64,000 nt of DNA from Astropecten irregularis (GCA_963971285.1 OZ020254.1:12834001-12898000), one strand, 5' to 3'; counted from the stretch's first letter, positions 26,901 to 41,900 are shown. A program made the numbers and translations. Notes: a model not told the origin generated them from the letters alone.

Positions 26901-29900
26901 TTAATTTCTATGTGTTGTGTATCACTTGTGACTGTTCTTTGGCTGTTGTTGGCTAACCATGAATATCAAATGGAAATTTTTGTGCTAAGCAATTTTTGTG
27001 CTAAGCACACCTGTAGCAGCTCCATGAAATTGGCCTCTGCTCAGGAAGCAGAAAGCTTTATTCTTCTAATAGCAGTCATTCACCCTTTCCCAGATTCTAA
27101 TTTAAAAAGCCCGTTGTTGAATTTATTTTCCGATTTACAGAGTGAAATCTGTGCATGAATCTCAATTGAATGTACGGATAAATAATGAGGTCCTTGGTAG
27201 AGTCCATGCCACTGAGGTAACAGATAAGATGGTTCAAGTGAGTAGCAAATCATTCTTGGTCAATTTCCTGTTCCATTTTTTTTTTCACAATTTGTGCTCT
27301 TTTTCATGAATGTTATTGATTTGAAAATAATTCTGTACCAGTTCTATGTTTAAAGGTACTATCATACTTTGGTAGCATACCGAAATAGAAATCTCCATAG
27401 ATTTACCTATAACTTACAGGGTATAAAGATGGGGATGGTAGAAACATACCGTTAACATTTTTCTACCTGGAATGCTTTATTTAGCTAGAAAAGAATAAGA
27501 CCAATGACCAAAAACAATTTTAATCTTCGGAAGATCAAAAATAATGGTGAAAAGATGTTTAAAATACCGTGGGCATTTTTCATTGTTTTCTCAGAAAGTG
27601 GGCACCGTATGGGACTAGGAATTTCACAGATGACTGTTATTGTATCTTTCTTGATATTTTACACGTGAATCTGCATTTCTTTGGGAAAAATCAAAGTATG
27701 AAATTACCTTTAATTCTGTTTATTTGATTTCTTTGATGCATATTTCTTTGTATCTATGTAAATTCAATTTGTTTTTCAACTCAGAATAAGTTTCCATTGC
27801 GCCGATTCAAGGAAGGAATGAAGGTGGAGGCAAAGGTCATAGGTCATCGAGAGATCAAGAACCACAATTACCTCCCGATCACACACACAAACTTCACCAA
27901 ACTGGTGCTGGAGCTGAGTACAAGACCAAGGTAGGTAGCATAACTGTTCACATTAAGGCTAGTGGCACCGGGGACCTACGAGTGGTGAGGAGAGTTGGCT
28001 TCCACATCAGTAGCATCTGGCAGCCCATATTACCTAAAATGTCACCTATCCCCTAATGGGTCACCTATCCTCACGGCTTTAAGCTCCTCACCCCACCACT
28101 CCTAGTTCCCCTATGCCATGCTACAGTCAGTCATATTGGTGTTGCCCTAGTGAGATACGAAGGGAAGTAAAAATTATGCTAATGATATAGGACATACTCT
28201 ACATATATTGCAGCTTCCATATTAATACTCTACTGCGCATTACAAATTATTATTATTCCTGGTCTGCATCGGGCCATTTTTGAAACCATCTCAACTCCCT
28301 GGGGAGTATACAGCCCCGGCTACTGTGAGGTGCACAGAGGCTAATCAAGCACACAAAGCCATCTCTACCCTCACAGGTACCCATTTACACCTGGGTGAAG
28401 AGGAGCAATATGTGACAAAGCGTCTTGCCCAAGGATGCAAGCACCACTAACCCATGGCTGGATTTGAACCCACAATCTGTAGATTGACCACAAGACCTTG
28501 AGTTTGACACACCAGATCACTAGGCTACAGCACCCCATAAGGGCCTATCATAGTGATAATATAGATGGTGTAACGTTATTTGCTAATCCAGAGCTCTGTT
28601 ATTTACTTCCTAGTATGGTCATATAATTTTCTTCACTCAACCCCTAAGCAACAAAATCCAAATACAAAATCAAAACCCTCCTAGAGAGATCCAGAGGCCT
28701 AAATTACAGATAGGCATTACGGATAGGCATTACGGATAGGCATTACGGATAGGCATTATGGATAGGCATTACGGATAGGCATTACGGATAGGCATTACGG
28801 ATAGGCATTACGGATAGGCATTATGGATAGGCATTATGGATAGGCATTACGGATAGGCATTACGGATAGGCATTACGGATAGGCATTACGGATAGGCATT
28901 ACGGATAGGCATTACGGATAGGCGTGGGTAATAGCAGTATCTCTTTGTTTACATATTTGTATGCATTTCAAGGAATCATAAGTGGTATACTTGCTGATTC
29001 CAATAAAAGATTTTTAAATTCTTTCGAAGTCTTTCAAGAATGATTGATCAGAAATAGGTCAAAGTCACATAAAGGTACAGTACAGGATTGGTAACATACC
29101 CAAATGAAAATGTTCACTGATTCACAACTTTCAGGGTATGAATATGGTGCTGGGTAGAAACATACCGTTAAAATATTTTTGCCTGAAATGGTGTATTCAT
29201 CCAGAAAGTGGTCAAACAAAGACCAAAAACAGTTTTGATCTAGGGGTAAGATCAAAAGTTTTTTTTATAATGTTTTATAAAAATTGAGTAAGGTTTTTGC
29301 TAATTTCTCGGATTAAACTCGATTGAGCTCACATTTTTACAGGTTTATAATTTCATTCACATATTGGATTTGACAAAGTTTGAGTGCTGTTCTGTTTATA
29401 CCAATCATGTATTATACCTTTAGGTTACCTTGGAATTGCCTAGGTACATCTTTTGATTTCTTGATTTTGAATTTTGATAATTTGCACCCTTTGCTGTTTG
29501 CAGTAAGCTGAATGATGACAGCTACACTGGTGAGGACGACACGTTAGAGAATCAACTGAAGACATTCCAGGTGGGACAAACCGTCCACTGTGTAGTACAG
29601 AGGGTGAGTTGGATTCAAACTACCGGTACTCTCTCAGCTGTTATCATGATGTCAACTCAAGCGTGTTGGCATGGTTGGTAGGGCGTGTGGGGTGATGGGC
29701 TCACTGGACCGGTCTGTATGGCGTTTGCGATATCTATGCAAGAGGACAAAGATCCGGGTCTTCAGGGCCCTGGTCTTACCTGTCTTACTCTACGGTTGTG
29801 AGATAGGGAACTTGTGCGTGTTCTTATCCACATATGCTGCAGGGCACCTACTTCGAAATGGAACGCCATGCTTTGTATGCAGTAAATGCGCAGCGAGTAT

Positions 29901-32900
29901 GAATCAGCCTTTAGGCATCACTGCCATACTGCTTGTTTTAAAGGCAGCGTACAGGATTTGCAAGGCCTCCAAAAAAACAAAAATTATTGAGTTTGAGACA
30001 GAAAATGGACTTAACAGTTCGTAAACAGTGCAAACAGTAACCATGGAAAATCTCGGTTAATCAGATGCTGGGCTTTTCAAGGAAATCAAGATTTAGTGTC
30101 TTTTAAAAAGATCGTTCATCCAAACGATCTTTTTAGCATTTCAAAAAGGGGGGGCAAGATTATTTCAGCCTATTTCTGCTATCCAGATGAACAGTGTAAA
30201 AAGGTACATGAAACAACATCTGTAAGGAAGTTTAAGACCTTCACTTCTTTTTTAAGTACCAAATTCAGCCAAAACGGGCATCTTTGCAAATCCTATATGC
30301 TCACTTAAATGGATCTGAATTTTAAACATGAAGTATTTTTATCTTCATGCCTATACAGTATGCAGACAATATACTGTGGGTGACAGTATCCAGTCTACTG
30401 CGGGGTAAGGTGTATCAGTTGAACCTATCTGAGAATATTGGCGTCTTGGAACATCCTGCCAATTACTTCATACCTGGATCGGTCAGACAAGCCGCGGTCA
30501 TCAAGGTTGACCAGCAACACCAGCTGCTGGAACTGACCTTCATTGGTGAGATTTGAAAATGAATGGGTTTTTTTTGGCACTTATTTTTCTTATTCTATTC
30601 TTACTAGGGTAGCATTGAAGGGGAGACTTTTGGTGACCTTTGTCAGCAGAGGGCGGCAGACTCATCAGGGCACAATTTCATGGAATCAGTTACCGTTTAT
30701 ACCAAAAATTATTTGCTTAGGTTAGCAAATTTTAAAGGGAGAGGTTTTTTTTGGTAACGGTAAGCAAGAACTTTCTGCAGAATTAATGCATTATGACAGC
30801 GCGTAAGCAGAAAATAGTCACGGATTAGAGCCAAGAAATTCTTCGCTAACCGAAAGTCTTGCTTACGGATTCCTTGAAATAGATTACACGCAAAGCAGTG
30901 CCCGTAAGCACAAAAATAAGCCGTAACGGATTCCATGAAATTGGGCCCAGGTTAAAATATCCGAAAGCAGGTCAACTCATATGCCGACTAAGTCGTACTG
31001 AACTAACTACTGTATTAACTAGGCATGTAGTTTGTTAACGTTTACGATTTACTGATGATTAACCATCATCTACCAATATCATAAATTGATGATTTAATTC
31101 ATCATCGTCTGTCACATAGTGCTGGGCAAGTAAGTAACTGCATATCCAGTTACTGATTGCACAAAAAATCAGGTTAACAGTTAACCTAATCACGTGCGAC
31201 ATGCGCGATGTCATGGTATATTCGCGTCTTCTTCAGTGTGATCGGCGTGTTTGGAATGCTTTTTACGATGTTTTTTTTTTCAGTACATGCAATGTTTCTT
31301 TTAGATCCAGTATGTGAAAAGCACTTTTTTGGTTGTTGAGCATGAGCCAAACGTTCGTCCCTTTTTTTTTCAGTTTCGGTTAACGGTTAGTTAAAAAAAA
31401 TAATAATAATAAAAAATGTAACCGGATAATTAAATCTGGGTCGGTTAACCTATAACCGGATAAAAAGCACAGCATTACACCAAAGGATGACCCACCCAGC
31501 CAACTGTCATTTAACTTAGTAGATCAGAGGTTTTTTTCTAGGGCGATGTTTCTTTGTAGGTCAAGCAGTCTTTTATGCTTTTTGTTTTGTTAATATACAG
31601 GGAATTGCAGTAAAGAGTTGAGCCCAGGTACTGTGACCAATGGCCGTATATTGAAGGTACTGTCCGGTGTCGGCCTGGTCATTCAGCTGCCACATGGACT
31701 CAGAGGTAGAGTCTCCCTGACCGATCTCAGAGACCACTTCACGGAGGATCCGTTGAAGGGATACAAAGAGAAACAGTTCTTAAGGTAAGACAACAAAATT
31801 CTCACATCAATGTGCTACCACAGTTGTAACGTCCTTAAACTACACAGATATTGACCTGACTATTATTAAATACCAACGGCAGATTTATTAACCAATAGAC
31901 CAATCAATTAAGCCCACTCCATTTTGCATTGACCAATCATAGCAGCGAAAATCTGATCACCATTTGCAGCAGCCATTTTGGTGATCCCATGCTAGCGATA
32001 CGCGGTATTGATTATAGTGGTGTTTATGTTTACGTACTGGAAAAACAATAAATACCGTCCTCTGCAAGTGCAAAACAACTTCCCAAGTACAGTATCTTTC
32101 TGCTACAAATTGACGGTGTTTATATTTCCATTGTAATTCTGACTCTCGATGCCCTGGCAAAAGAGGATGTGTACATTTGTGACCTTTTCCAAACAAAGTC
32201 CAGCGGCGAGAAATGCTTTCAGTGATAATGGTTGAAGGCGTGGGCGATTGTGACACGTTACACGTGCGCGTGTGCATTGTTGCTTGGACGTTGCTATGGT
32301 GGGCGTGGCCTACTGGATCGGTGTATTACCTCATGAGGTGTTTACCTGCAAAAAATGATAAACATTTCCAGGGGTCGATTTCACCAAACTCATTGTAACT
32401 TACTATTAATCGTAGGACTTGTGATGCATTGCAACCCTACCCAGGATACGATGGGTTATTCTTAAACTCGAGTTACGATTGATCATAGGGTTTCAGGAAA
32501 TTGACCCCTGGTCAAGTTTGGTATGATCAAAAAATGCTTTACGTGTTTTTTCTTGCTATGAATTCTTCCTATATTTTCATTCTTCAAATAATTCAATGTA
32601 TATGTTGCATTACATGGCCCATTTTCAGTGCCAAATCATTTGTGAAGGGCAAGCCTAATTTGCATATTTCTATCTCCCTGATGAAAAATCATCAAAATTC
32701 ATGATTAATTGCGGTGCCCGCCATGGTATTGGATTCGATTCAGCCCGCTGACCCCAGCTAGCTTGGTGGGCTAGCGGTATGGCATCTGCACTAGTAAGCA
32801 GGTGGTCATGGGTTCGAATCCCACCTGAGTCAACACATGATTTTTTCATTTGCACTCAAATAGCTTTTAGTATGCAGTGCTCATCTACATCGGGGAAGGG

Positions 32901-35900
32901 CAAGCATAATTTTCATACATTTTTTTAGTTGTCGTCACTGAAAATACTAAAATGGGATCAGAATAAAAAAGTATATTTCTGTATACGGTAGATATTTAGG
33001 TAATCTTCATCCTTGTAATGCATCTAAAATTGTATTTGCCTAAAATTGTACTGCAAAACTAGTACCTGTTCTAATTATCCATTTTCCATGGTTTCAGTGG
33101 TTGTGTATTTACATTTCAAACTTACTTGTTCTTTGACATAAGATGCTGTGTTTTGGAAATAACAAGTGCAGACAACATTGCTCTATCATTGCGGCCATCG
33201 GCCGTCAGCAAGCACCATGATCCTGCTATTGATCGTAACCTAGAATCCATTAAGGACCTGAAAGTGGGAGAAATTGTCAAAGGTTACGTCAAGAATGTCA
33301 GCAAAGTGGGAGTCTTTGTCAGGTGAGTTTCTCTTATTTTATCTTGCTTTGAGTAAGGAGGGCCTGACGCGTTTTGATCCTAGCAGGATCTTTACCGAAG
33401 GGCTTCGCGTTTAGATCCTAGCAGGATCTTTACCGAAGGGCTTCTGGTTTCGATCCTAGCAGGATCTTTATTGAAGGGCATCGTATTTCGATCCTAGCAG
33501 GATCTTTACCGAAGGGCTTTGCGTTTCGATCCTAGCAGGATCTTTTTCAAAGGCCTTTGAGAAAGATCCTGCTAAGATTGAAAGGCGTCAGGCCCTCCTA
33601 ACTTCAAGCATTTGATAAATTTCAGGTCAGTATTTTGGCTGTTGAGCTGTTTGCAGCAGTTAATTACTTGTATGGATTTTTCGTATCTTGGTAAGCTGAC
33701 TTATTCAGGGTGAGTCAAAAAGAACTTGACCGAGATTGGTGGTATTTTTCTAAATAAACAAATCACACTCAAAAGTTCATGAAAGCATATATTTAAGAAG
33801 CATTTTCTCCTGCTTATTAGAAAAAAAGAATGAAACAAATAGATCATTCCTAAAATGAGTTGTTTTTAGTTTAGTATAAAAGGTACTCACTCTGCAAGCT
33901 GTCCATGGAATACTTGACAAAACAAATGTAAAGTAAACATTTAAGCTGTGTACTTATCCTTCACAATTTGGATTCAGTTATTAGCGTTAACATTCTATGG
34001 GCAGCTTGCAAAATGAGTCCCTTTATTGAAATAGACATAAGTCCTCTTAGGAATGATCAATTTGTTTCATTCTTTTTATCTAATAAGCAGGAGAGAGTGC
34101 TTGTTAAATATATGCTTTACTGAACTTTGAGTGTCATTTGTTTGTTTTGAATAACATCACCAATCCCAGTCAACTTCTTTTTGACTCACCCTGTATTTAA
34201 GTCACGTTTTACGTAAAATGTAAGATGTTCTGTAAAGAGTTTTTTCTGAAATTTCTTTGTTGATGGATTTTTGTTCTTCATACAGTTTGTCGAGGAAGGT
34301 GCAGGGACGCATACAACTCAAGAACCTGTCAGTGTCATTTGTCAAGGAACCGGAGACGTTCTTTCAAAAAGGCAAATTACTCACAGTCAAGGTGCTTAGG
34401 TAAGGAGATAATACTCATAGGTAAATGTGTGAACGTATTCATTGAATGACCAAACAGATGCCATTGATTGTGTGGGGTTTTTCTTTTGGCCTAGTGTGCT
34501 ACAATCTTTGGTCTATTTGGTCAGATCTTGATCGAAATTCCGTTGACATTTTGGTTCTGAACTGTCATTTAATTTCAATCATTTATTTATCATCTGTGTC
34601 TCTTGAGACACTGAGCTCCGAGTTGGAGCCCCCTGGGGCTAGAAGTGTCTCGGGTAAAACCCAAGATACAGGTCTTCAATGACTCTTTGGGGGATGCGCT
34701 TCAGTCAGTCCCTGTATGTGGTGAGAATGTGTTTTTGGTCGATAGGTTCACTTATCTCGGCAGTGATATCCATTTCTCTGCAAACTGTTATCATGAAGTC
34801 AACAAGCGGATTGGTAGGGCTTGGTGGGTGATGGACTCACTGGCTCGGTCTGTATGGTGTCGTGATATCTATGCAAGAGGGCAAAGATTTTGGTCTTCAG
34901 GTCCCTGGTCTGAATGGCTTCGAATCCCTGGTTCGAATCCCTTTTTATGTCTTTTGTGCCTAAGGTTGCACTCAAAAATGGGCCAGATTTGACCCATACA
35001 TTAAAGGTAGTATCATACTTTGGTTTTTGTCAAAGAAGTACAGATTCATGGGCAAAAATATCAAGGAAGATACAGTCACAGTCATCTGTGAAAAATTCAG
35101 TCTCATACGTTGCCCACTTTTTGAGGAAATCGTGAAAACGGCCACAGTATTTCTTAAGTCTTTTCTCTTGTATTTTTGATCTTTTAAAAGATCTTTGGTC
35201 GTTGTTTGACTAATTTCTAGATAAATACACCATTTCAGACGGAAAAATGTTAACGGTAGGTTTCTACCAGCACCATCTTCATACCCTGGAAATTATACAT
35301 AAATCTGTGAACATTTCTGTTTTGGTTTCTAACCAAAGTATGATACTACCTTTAAACTGGAGTAGTAACAAATTGTGATATTTGTGTAGGTGTATGTTGA
35401 TCATATGATGATGTTATGATAATGAGATAGAGCATTTTCCTTGTGGAGGGATTAAATGCAAATTTGATCTGTCTTTGCGTAGTATCGATCAGTCCAGTAA
35501 AAAGATTGAGCTTTCATCGTCCAGTGCTGATACTGAGGCAGATGACCCAGTACCCAAGAAGCATAGAACACCGAGTAAGTATGCTCAGCTAGCATCATGG
35601 ACAAGCAAGGCAATCAGATTCTTTAGCATTTATTTGTAGCTCATTGTAAGGATCTCTTTTGCCTGAATCTAAAGTAATGTACCTGTGTACATCATTTTAA
35701 TAATCTCCATCCTATTTATTGTAATCTTGACTTTAAAGGTATAATACATGATTGGTAAAGGTCACAGAACAGCACTCACACTTTGTCTGATCCAGCATGT
35801 ACATGAAATGATAAACCTGTGAAATTTTAGCTCAATTGGACAATCGCACAATGGTTTTGAACTTACCCTGAGATAAAACTGTTTTCGGTCTTTGTTTTAC

Positions 35901-38900
35901 TAATTTCTGGATAAATACACCATTTCAGGCAGAATTTTTTTTTTTTTTTACCTTTTGAAGATCAAAAAAATTGGTGGTCAATGGTTTTATTCTTTTCTGG
36001 ATTAATACAGCATTTCAGGCAGCAAAATGTTAACGGTATGAACATTTCTGTTTGGGTATGTAACCAATCCTATACTGTACCGTTAAAGCAAATTGTGCTA
36101 TATAGTTTGCTTGTGATTTTGTGTCATCTTTCTGAAGAGCCAGTACGAGGTGCTAAGAGAAAACGTAGAGATTCACAAGATGATGAATCAGACAGCGGAC
36201 TGGAAGAACCAGAGACACTAAGTGATTCTGAAGTAGAGGTACGACTCATGCAACAATGTCAATTTATTTATTTATTTATTGTTTTACCCTGGGTTTACCT
36301 GCTCAGTGAAACACACTGTTTTCCAGAGGTTCCCAGCAATTACAATGCAATGCTTCGTGTGTGGCCGATCATGACACGTTGTGTGCGTGCTCGTGTGCGT
36401 TGTTGCTTGGACGTTGCTATGGTGGGTGTGGCCTACTGGATCGGCGTATTGGTTTTAACTAGAATGCTGTCTGAAAGTGTATAATAACCATAGAGCTATA
36501 TTAAAATTACTAGAGCGCTGGCTCTGCGTTCTCCGCGCGTAGACATTTTGAAGCCGTCCTGAGCGCTGTCATTTTGAATTTATGTGCGTGTCTGTGGAAC
36601 AAGAACACTTTGCCTGGAATGCCTTTCGAAGAGTGTACTCTACATGCAACACGCAAGTACGCGTGAACGGTACCGGTAGCGCGTCTTGATGACGCTTGCA
36701 ATCATTGCATGACTGAAGTGCAGAGCGTGGGCTTTCCATAGGTTTGTGCACAAACATGGATGCGCCTAGCAGGCATCACTTTTTACACGGAGCTAGCGCT
36801 CTAGTAATTTTAATATAACTCTATGATAATAACAGGTGTTTGAAAATGATATCAACAGGTTACACAGAAGCCTGCTGAGGATGCACCAGTGCAGAGATTA
36901 CAAGTGACCTCTGGCTTCAGTTGGGAGTCCAGTCTCAACCCAAAGGGGAAGATGGTGAAGGCATTGTTACTAGGCAACAAGGATGATGATTCCAGCAGCG
37001 ATGAAGAGGAAGAGGAAGAGGAGGTTAAGCAAGATGAGGTGAGTTTCCCCATCTTTACCGTTGCCATGGAGAAATGGACTGTTTCCGGCTTTGCTCTTTA
37101 TGGTATATGTATTATACATGATTGGTAAACGTCACAGAACAGCACTCACACTTTGTCTAATCCAGCATGTACATGAAATAGTAAGCCTGTGAAAATTTGA
37201 GCTCAATCGAACATCCGATTCCTAAGAAAATAGCGAAAACCTGATCATGCCGAGATAAAAAATGTTTTTGGTGTTTGGTTTTACTCTTTGTGGATAGATA
37301 CAGTGGAACACCACTATAACGAACACGGCTGGATGCACAGAAATTGTTTGTTATAGTGCTCGTTCGTTAACATTGCCTATACATCGACATAAAAATTGGG
37401 AGCCAAGGATGATGTTCAGTATAGCCCCGAATCATGTGCTATAGCAACAGAGTCTTTAGTCTGGGAAATTCCAACTGGGGTGTTTCTATGCAATGAAAGA
37501 AGCCTGTGTACCAGATACTATTCACATTTAACCCGCAAATGGCTTATTCAGATTATCTGACTACATTTCTGTGATGATATTACAACTATTTAAGACTTTG
37601 GGGACTTTTAAAGGTAATATCATACTTTTTGGTTTTTGTCAAAGAAATGCAAATTCATGGGCAACAATATCAAGGAAGATACAGTAACAGCCATCTGTGA
37701 AATTTCCAGTCCCATACGGTGCCCACTTTTTGAGAAAACAGTGAAAAATGCTCAACGTATTTTTAAAATCTTTTCACAGGACTTTTTACCTTTTATAAGA
37801 TCAAAATTGTTTTTGGTCAATTGGTTTTACTCTTTTCTGGATAAACACAGTGTTTCAGGCAGACAATTTTTAACAAAAATCTTTTGTATGTTTGTACCAG
37901 CACCATTTTAATACCCTGTAAGTTATAGGTAAATCTGTATTAAATAAGATCTCTGTTTCAGTATGATACTACATTTAATGGATTTTATTTCTTTTGATGA
38001 CATTTGTTCTCTGCATCTTATGTTTCCTTTTATTAGCCACCCGTAAAAAAGAGCAAGAAGGAACAGCAAGCTGAGGATAAGGCTGAGGAGGAGAAGCTTT
38101 ATAAGGTGATCATTTATCAATTGTTGATCGGTATTAGGCTGGACATGGTGTTAATATCTTCCAGTTTAGCATGTTTAGTGGACAGATTCTCTGTTAAGGA
38201 GACAAGTATCATCAGTGGCATATGCATTGTCTCTTAGATGAATTATGGGGCACTTGTGTTTGAAATGAAAGACTCCACAGGGTGAGCCAAAAAGAACTTG
38301 ACCGGGATTGGTGATTTTTTGCAAAAGAAACAAATGACATTCAAATGTTCGGTAAACATATGTTTGATAACCACTCTATCCTGCTTATTAGAAAAAGAAT
38401 GAAAGAAATTGGTCATTGCTAAGAGGAGTTATGTCTATTTTGATAAAGCTACTCTTTTTGCAAGCTGTCCATAGAATACTTGTAAAACAAATGTAAAGTA
38501 CGCATATTAGAAGCGTACGTACCCTTTGTTTAATAATTAAGTCAAGCATTAGCATTCTATGGACAGTTTGCAAAATGAGTACCTTTATTGAAATAGACAT
38601 AAATCCTCTTAAGAATGATCAATTTGTTTCATGCTTGTTTTCTAGTAAGCAGGAGAGAATGCTTGTTATACATATGCTTTACTAAACTTTGAGTGTCATT
38701 TTTGTTTTGACAAGCATCACGAATCCCGGTCAACTTCTTTTTGACTTACCCTTTAGAAGTAGTGGTTCTTGTCACATACTTCCGACTAGTATCTGGAAGG
38801 TGAATACCATCCACGTCATGGATGTTTAATTTAGTTAATAAATATGGTACGGTTTGGTATTCGAAAGGTCTCTATCTAGTTCGAATCCCACTCCAGTCAA

Positions 38901-41900
38901 TTTTTCTTTGTCCACTTTTCAATGATTCAAAATTGTATCAGTTTGAGATGATGTAAGATGATAACTGGTTTTCTGTGTAGATGGAGCGTGAGATGCTGGA
39001 CGATGAGAGGCCGCCAGAGACAGCCGAGGAATTTGATCGACTCGTTCTGAGCTCTCCCAACTCCTCACTGGTGTGGGTGCGCTACATGGCATTCCATCTA
39101 CACTCAGCGGAGATAGACAAGGCCAGAGCAGTGGCCGAGAGAGCCCTCAAAACCATCGGTTTCAGGTCTGCCTTAATAATGAAAAGATTTCACGGCTATA
39201 GATACACTTAATGATACTGTTGACCTTGTACAGGGTTTCTCCTGATAACTTATTGATTTCTTTTAAAGCCATTTTTCCCTGTATTAACTTACTTTTTATT
39301 ACTACTTTTTATTACTACTTTTTATCCACGGCTGTAAACTTTAAATTGAATTCTCAAGACTCCATCTGTCTCGATTATTTTCACCTCTTTTGAATTGGGA
39401 ACAGTTTTGGCTAAATAGCAAATGTTTAGATAGATTATGTAGACTTTTATGCACTAAATTTATCAATTTACTTCGTAAATAGTATGCACAAGATTGTTTG
39501 GCAGGGGACTTTAAAGGTATTAAAGGTATAATACATGATTGGTAAAGGTCACAGAAAAGCACTCACTCTTTGCCTGATCCAGCATGTACATGAAATGATA
39601 AGCCTGTGAAAATTTGAGCTCAATTGGACATCTGAATCACACACAAAATAGTGAAAACCCGACTTAATTTTTCTTATAAAACATAAAGAATGGTTTTGAC
39701 CTCACCCCAAGATCAAAACTGTTTTCGGTCTTTGTTTTACTAATTTCGGGATAAATACACCATTTCAGTCTGAAATATTTTAACGGTATGTTTCTACCAG
39801 CACCTTCTTCATACCCTGAAAGTTATACATACATTAGTGAACATTTTTTTGGGGGGGATGTTACCGATGCTGATCTGTACCTTTAAGAATAAACCAGTAA
39901 TGTTTGTTCTCGAGTGTGTAACCACAAACAGAGCCGTAAAAAACATGCAATTTCCAAACCTTCTGAGTAATAACTCGCTCACTTTTTGCTGTTGGTTCTT
40001 AGGGAGGAACAGGAGAAGTTGAACGTGTGGGTGGCCTTCCTGAACTTGGAGAATCTGTACGGCACAGAGGAGTCGCTACTCAAGGTGTTTGAGAGAGCGT
40101 TGAAGCACTGCGAACCGCTGAAAGTCTTCCAAAATCTAGTCAACATTTACTCGCACACTGGCAAACTCGAGGTAAGAATCATTCAACATTGATTTTTGTT
40201 TTTACTTACCGATTGATAGTCAGATAGTTCCCATCTCTGGCCAATGTCATGGAGCTGTTAAGCACAAAAAAATTGCTTAGCACAAAAATGTCTCGCTCAG
40301 TAAAACAAACCACCGTTAAAAATTCTTTTTGATATTCATGGTCAGCAAACAACGGCCAAATGATGCACAATACATTTTTTTTATGTTTTTATCAAAATAA
40401 TCATCAAATAACTGAATTCGGTCAGTTTCCCTTGTGGTTATTTGATGATTTATATATAAATTAAAAAGCCACATCCTCTTTGAGTGATCCACCATGTACC
40501 GTTCCCAGGTTGCAACATTGCTGTGTGTATCGATAAAATGATTCTTGGGGTATGGCGGTGTGTGCGTGGTTTCATGGCTTCTGACTGCCAAACGAACAAA
40601 GATAATTGACTATTAGGGACACTACCAACATAGGGCTGGATGGCTCAGTTGGTAAAGCGCCTGTATGGTATTCAGGAGGTCACTGGTTCAAATCCTGCCT
40701 CAGTCAATTTTATTTTGTTCACCTTTCAATTTCAACCTTATTAAGACAGGAATTTCACGGTTTAATAGCAAATGTTTGTGCTATGCAGGGTCGTAAAGTT
40801 GGCCACTGCTGAGTGTGACAATTTTGTGAGTAGTATTCCTGTTTTGCACTTTTTATACATTTGTCCCCTGGTCTTTGTTTTTGTGTGTGTTTTCTAGCAA
40901 GCAGAGCAGTTGTACAACAGCATGGTCAAACGCTTCAACCTCCAGAAAGAGGTTTGGATCAGTTATGGCTACTTTCTCATGCAAAATGGCCGCCATGATG
41001 CCACGCACAAGCTGATGCAGAGAAGCTTCAAGAGTCTGACACAGAAGGAACGTAAGTAGACTCGGGACCTTTCTTTAAGCTCGGCTCTGGCTCTGGCTCC
41101 GCCTCCATTTCGTGAATCCATTTCAAAATAACAGGTATCAAAATAGAGGCTTTTGACTGCAGTTTGGAAGTAGATTCTCTGGTTTGAAAAAGGACAACAG
41201 AGCTTCAGCTTAAATGAAAAACCACAACCTATATTTTCAGCGTATAAAAACAAAGAGGAAGCCGGTGCCGGAGCGGAGCTTTGAGAAAGGCTTGTGGATG
41301 GTGACCCTCTTAACCCTAACCCCCTGTAGGCCCTTTTACTAGGAAGCATACTGAACCAAACGTACTTCAACAGTTGGTCACAGGTTTGGTAGTGATTGGT
41401 ACTGAGCCTGACAAACTTCAACAGGCTCCAGCTGTTGAATTTTGATTGATTTGGTATGGATGTGTCTATGCCTTGATGTTTTACAGTACACCAACTGTCC
41501 CAAATCCAACAAAATGCCACAGTGCCTTTCAACACACAAGTTTACCACCACAAATTTCCGCAGCAACCAGTGCACTGCCACAAGCTCCAACGCTTGTTTC
41601 CACAGGTATCATGCCTTACTTCCCCAAACCTGTCAGAATGAAACAGTGTACTCCTGGACCTGTGGTACTGAATCAAATAAAGTCAAACAACAGGTCCTTA
41701 CTGTTTGGTGCCAAACAAGCCAAAACTCAACAGAATTGCCTGTTGGAGTTTGAGGGGTTCGGGGCTGTGATGACAGAAATTTAATTCAGTTGGTAGCATT
41801 AAAGGTGCTATCACACTTTGGTAGCATACTAAATCAGAAATCTTCACAAGATTTACCTATAACGGACAAGGTATAATGATGGTTATGGTAGAAACATACC

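Noticed and set aside
28705-28925. CRISPR-like array
   Set aside because: Units are contiguous with no spacers and the DNA is eukaryotic; a simple minisatellite.
29671-30024. 117-codon frame as a host gene
   Set aside because: Its first part is a LINE reverse-transcriptase tail and its last part is a family C TTAA element; a chance fusion of repeats.
36852-37067. Ser/Leu-rich minus-strand frame
   Set aside because: Antisense shadow of the acidic Glu run in exon 29.
40969-41535. 188-codon minus-strand open frame
   Set aside because: Overlaps coding exon 33 antisense and a dispersed repeat; Ser/Cys-rich shadow translation without family resemblance.
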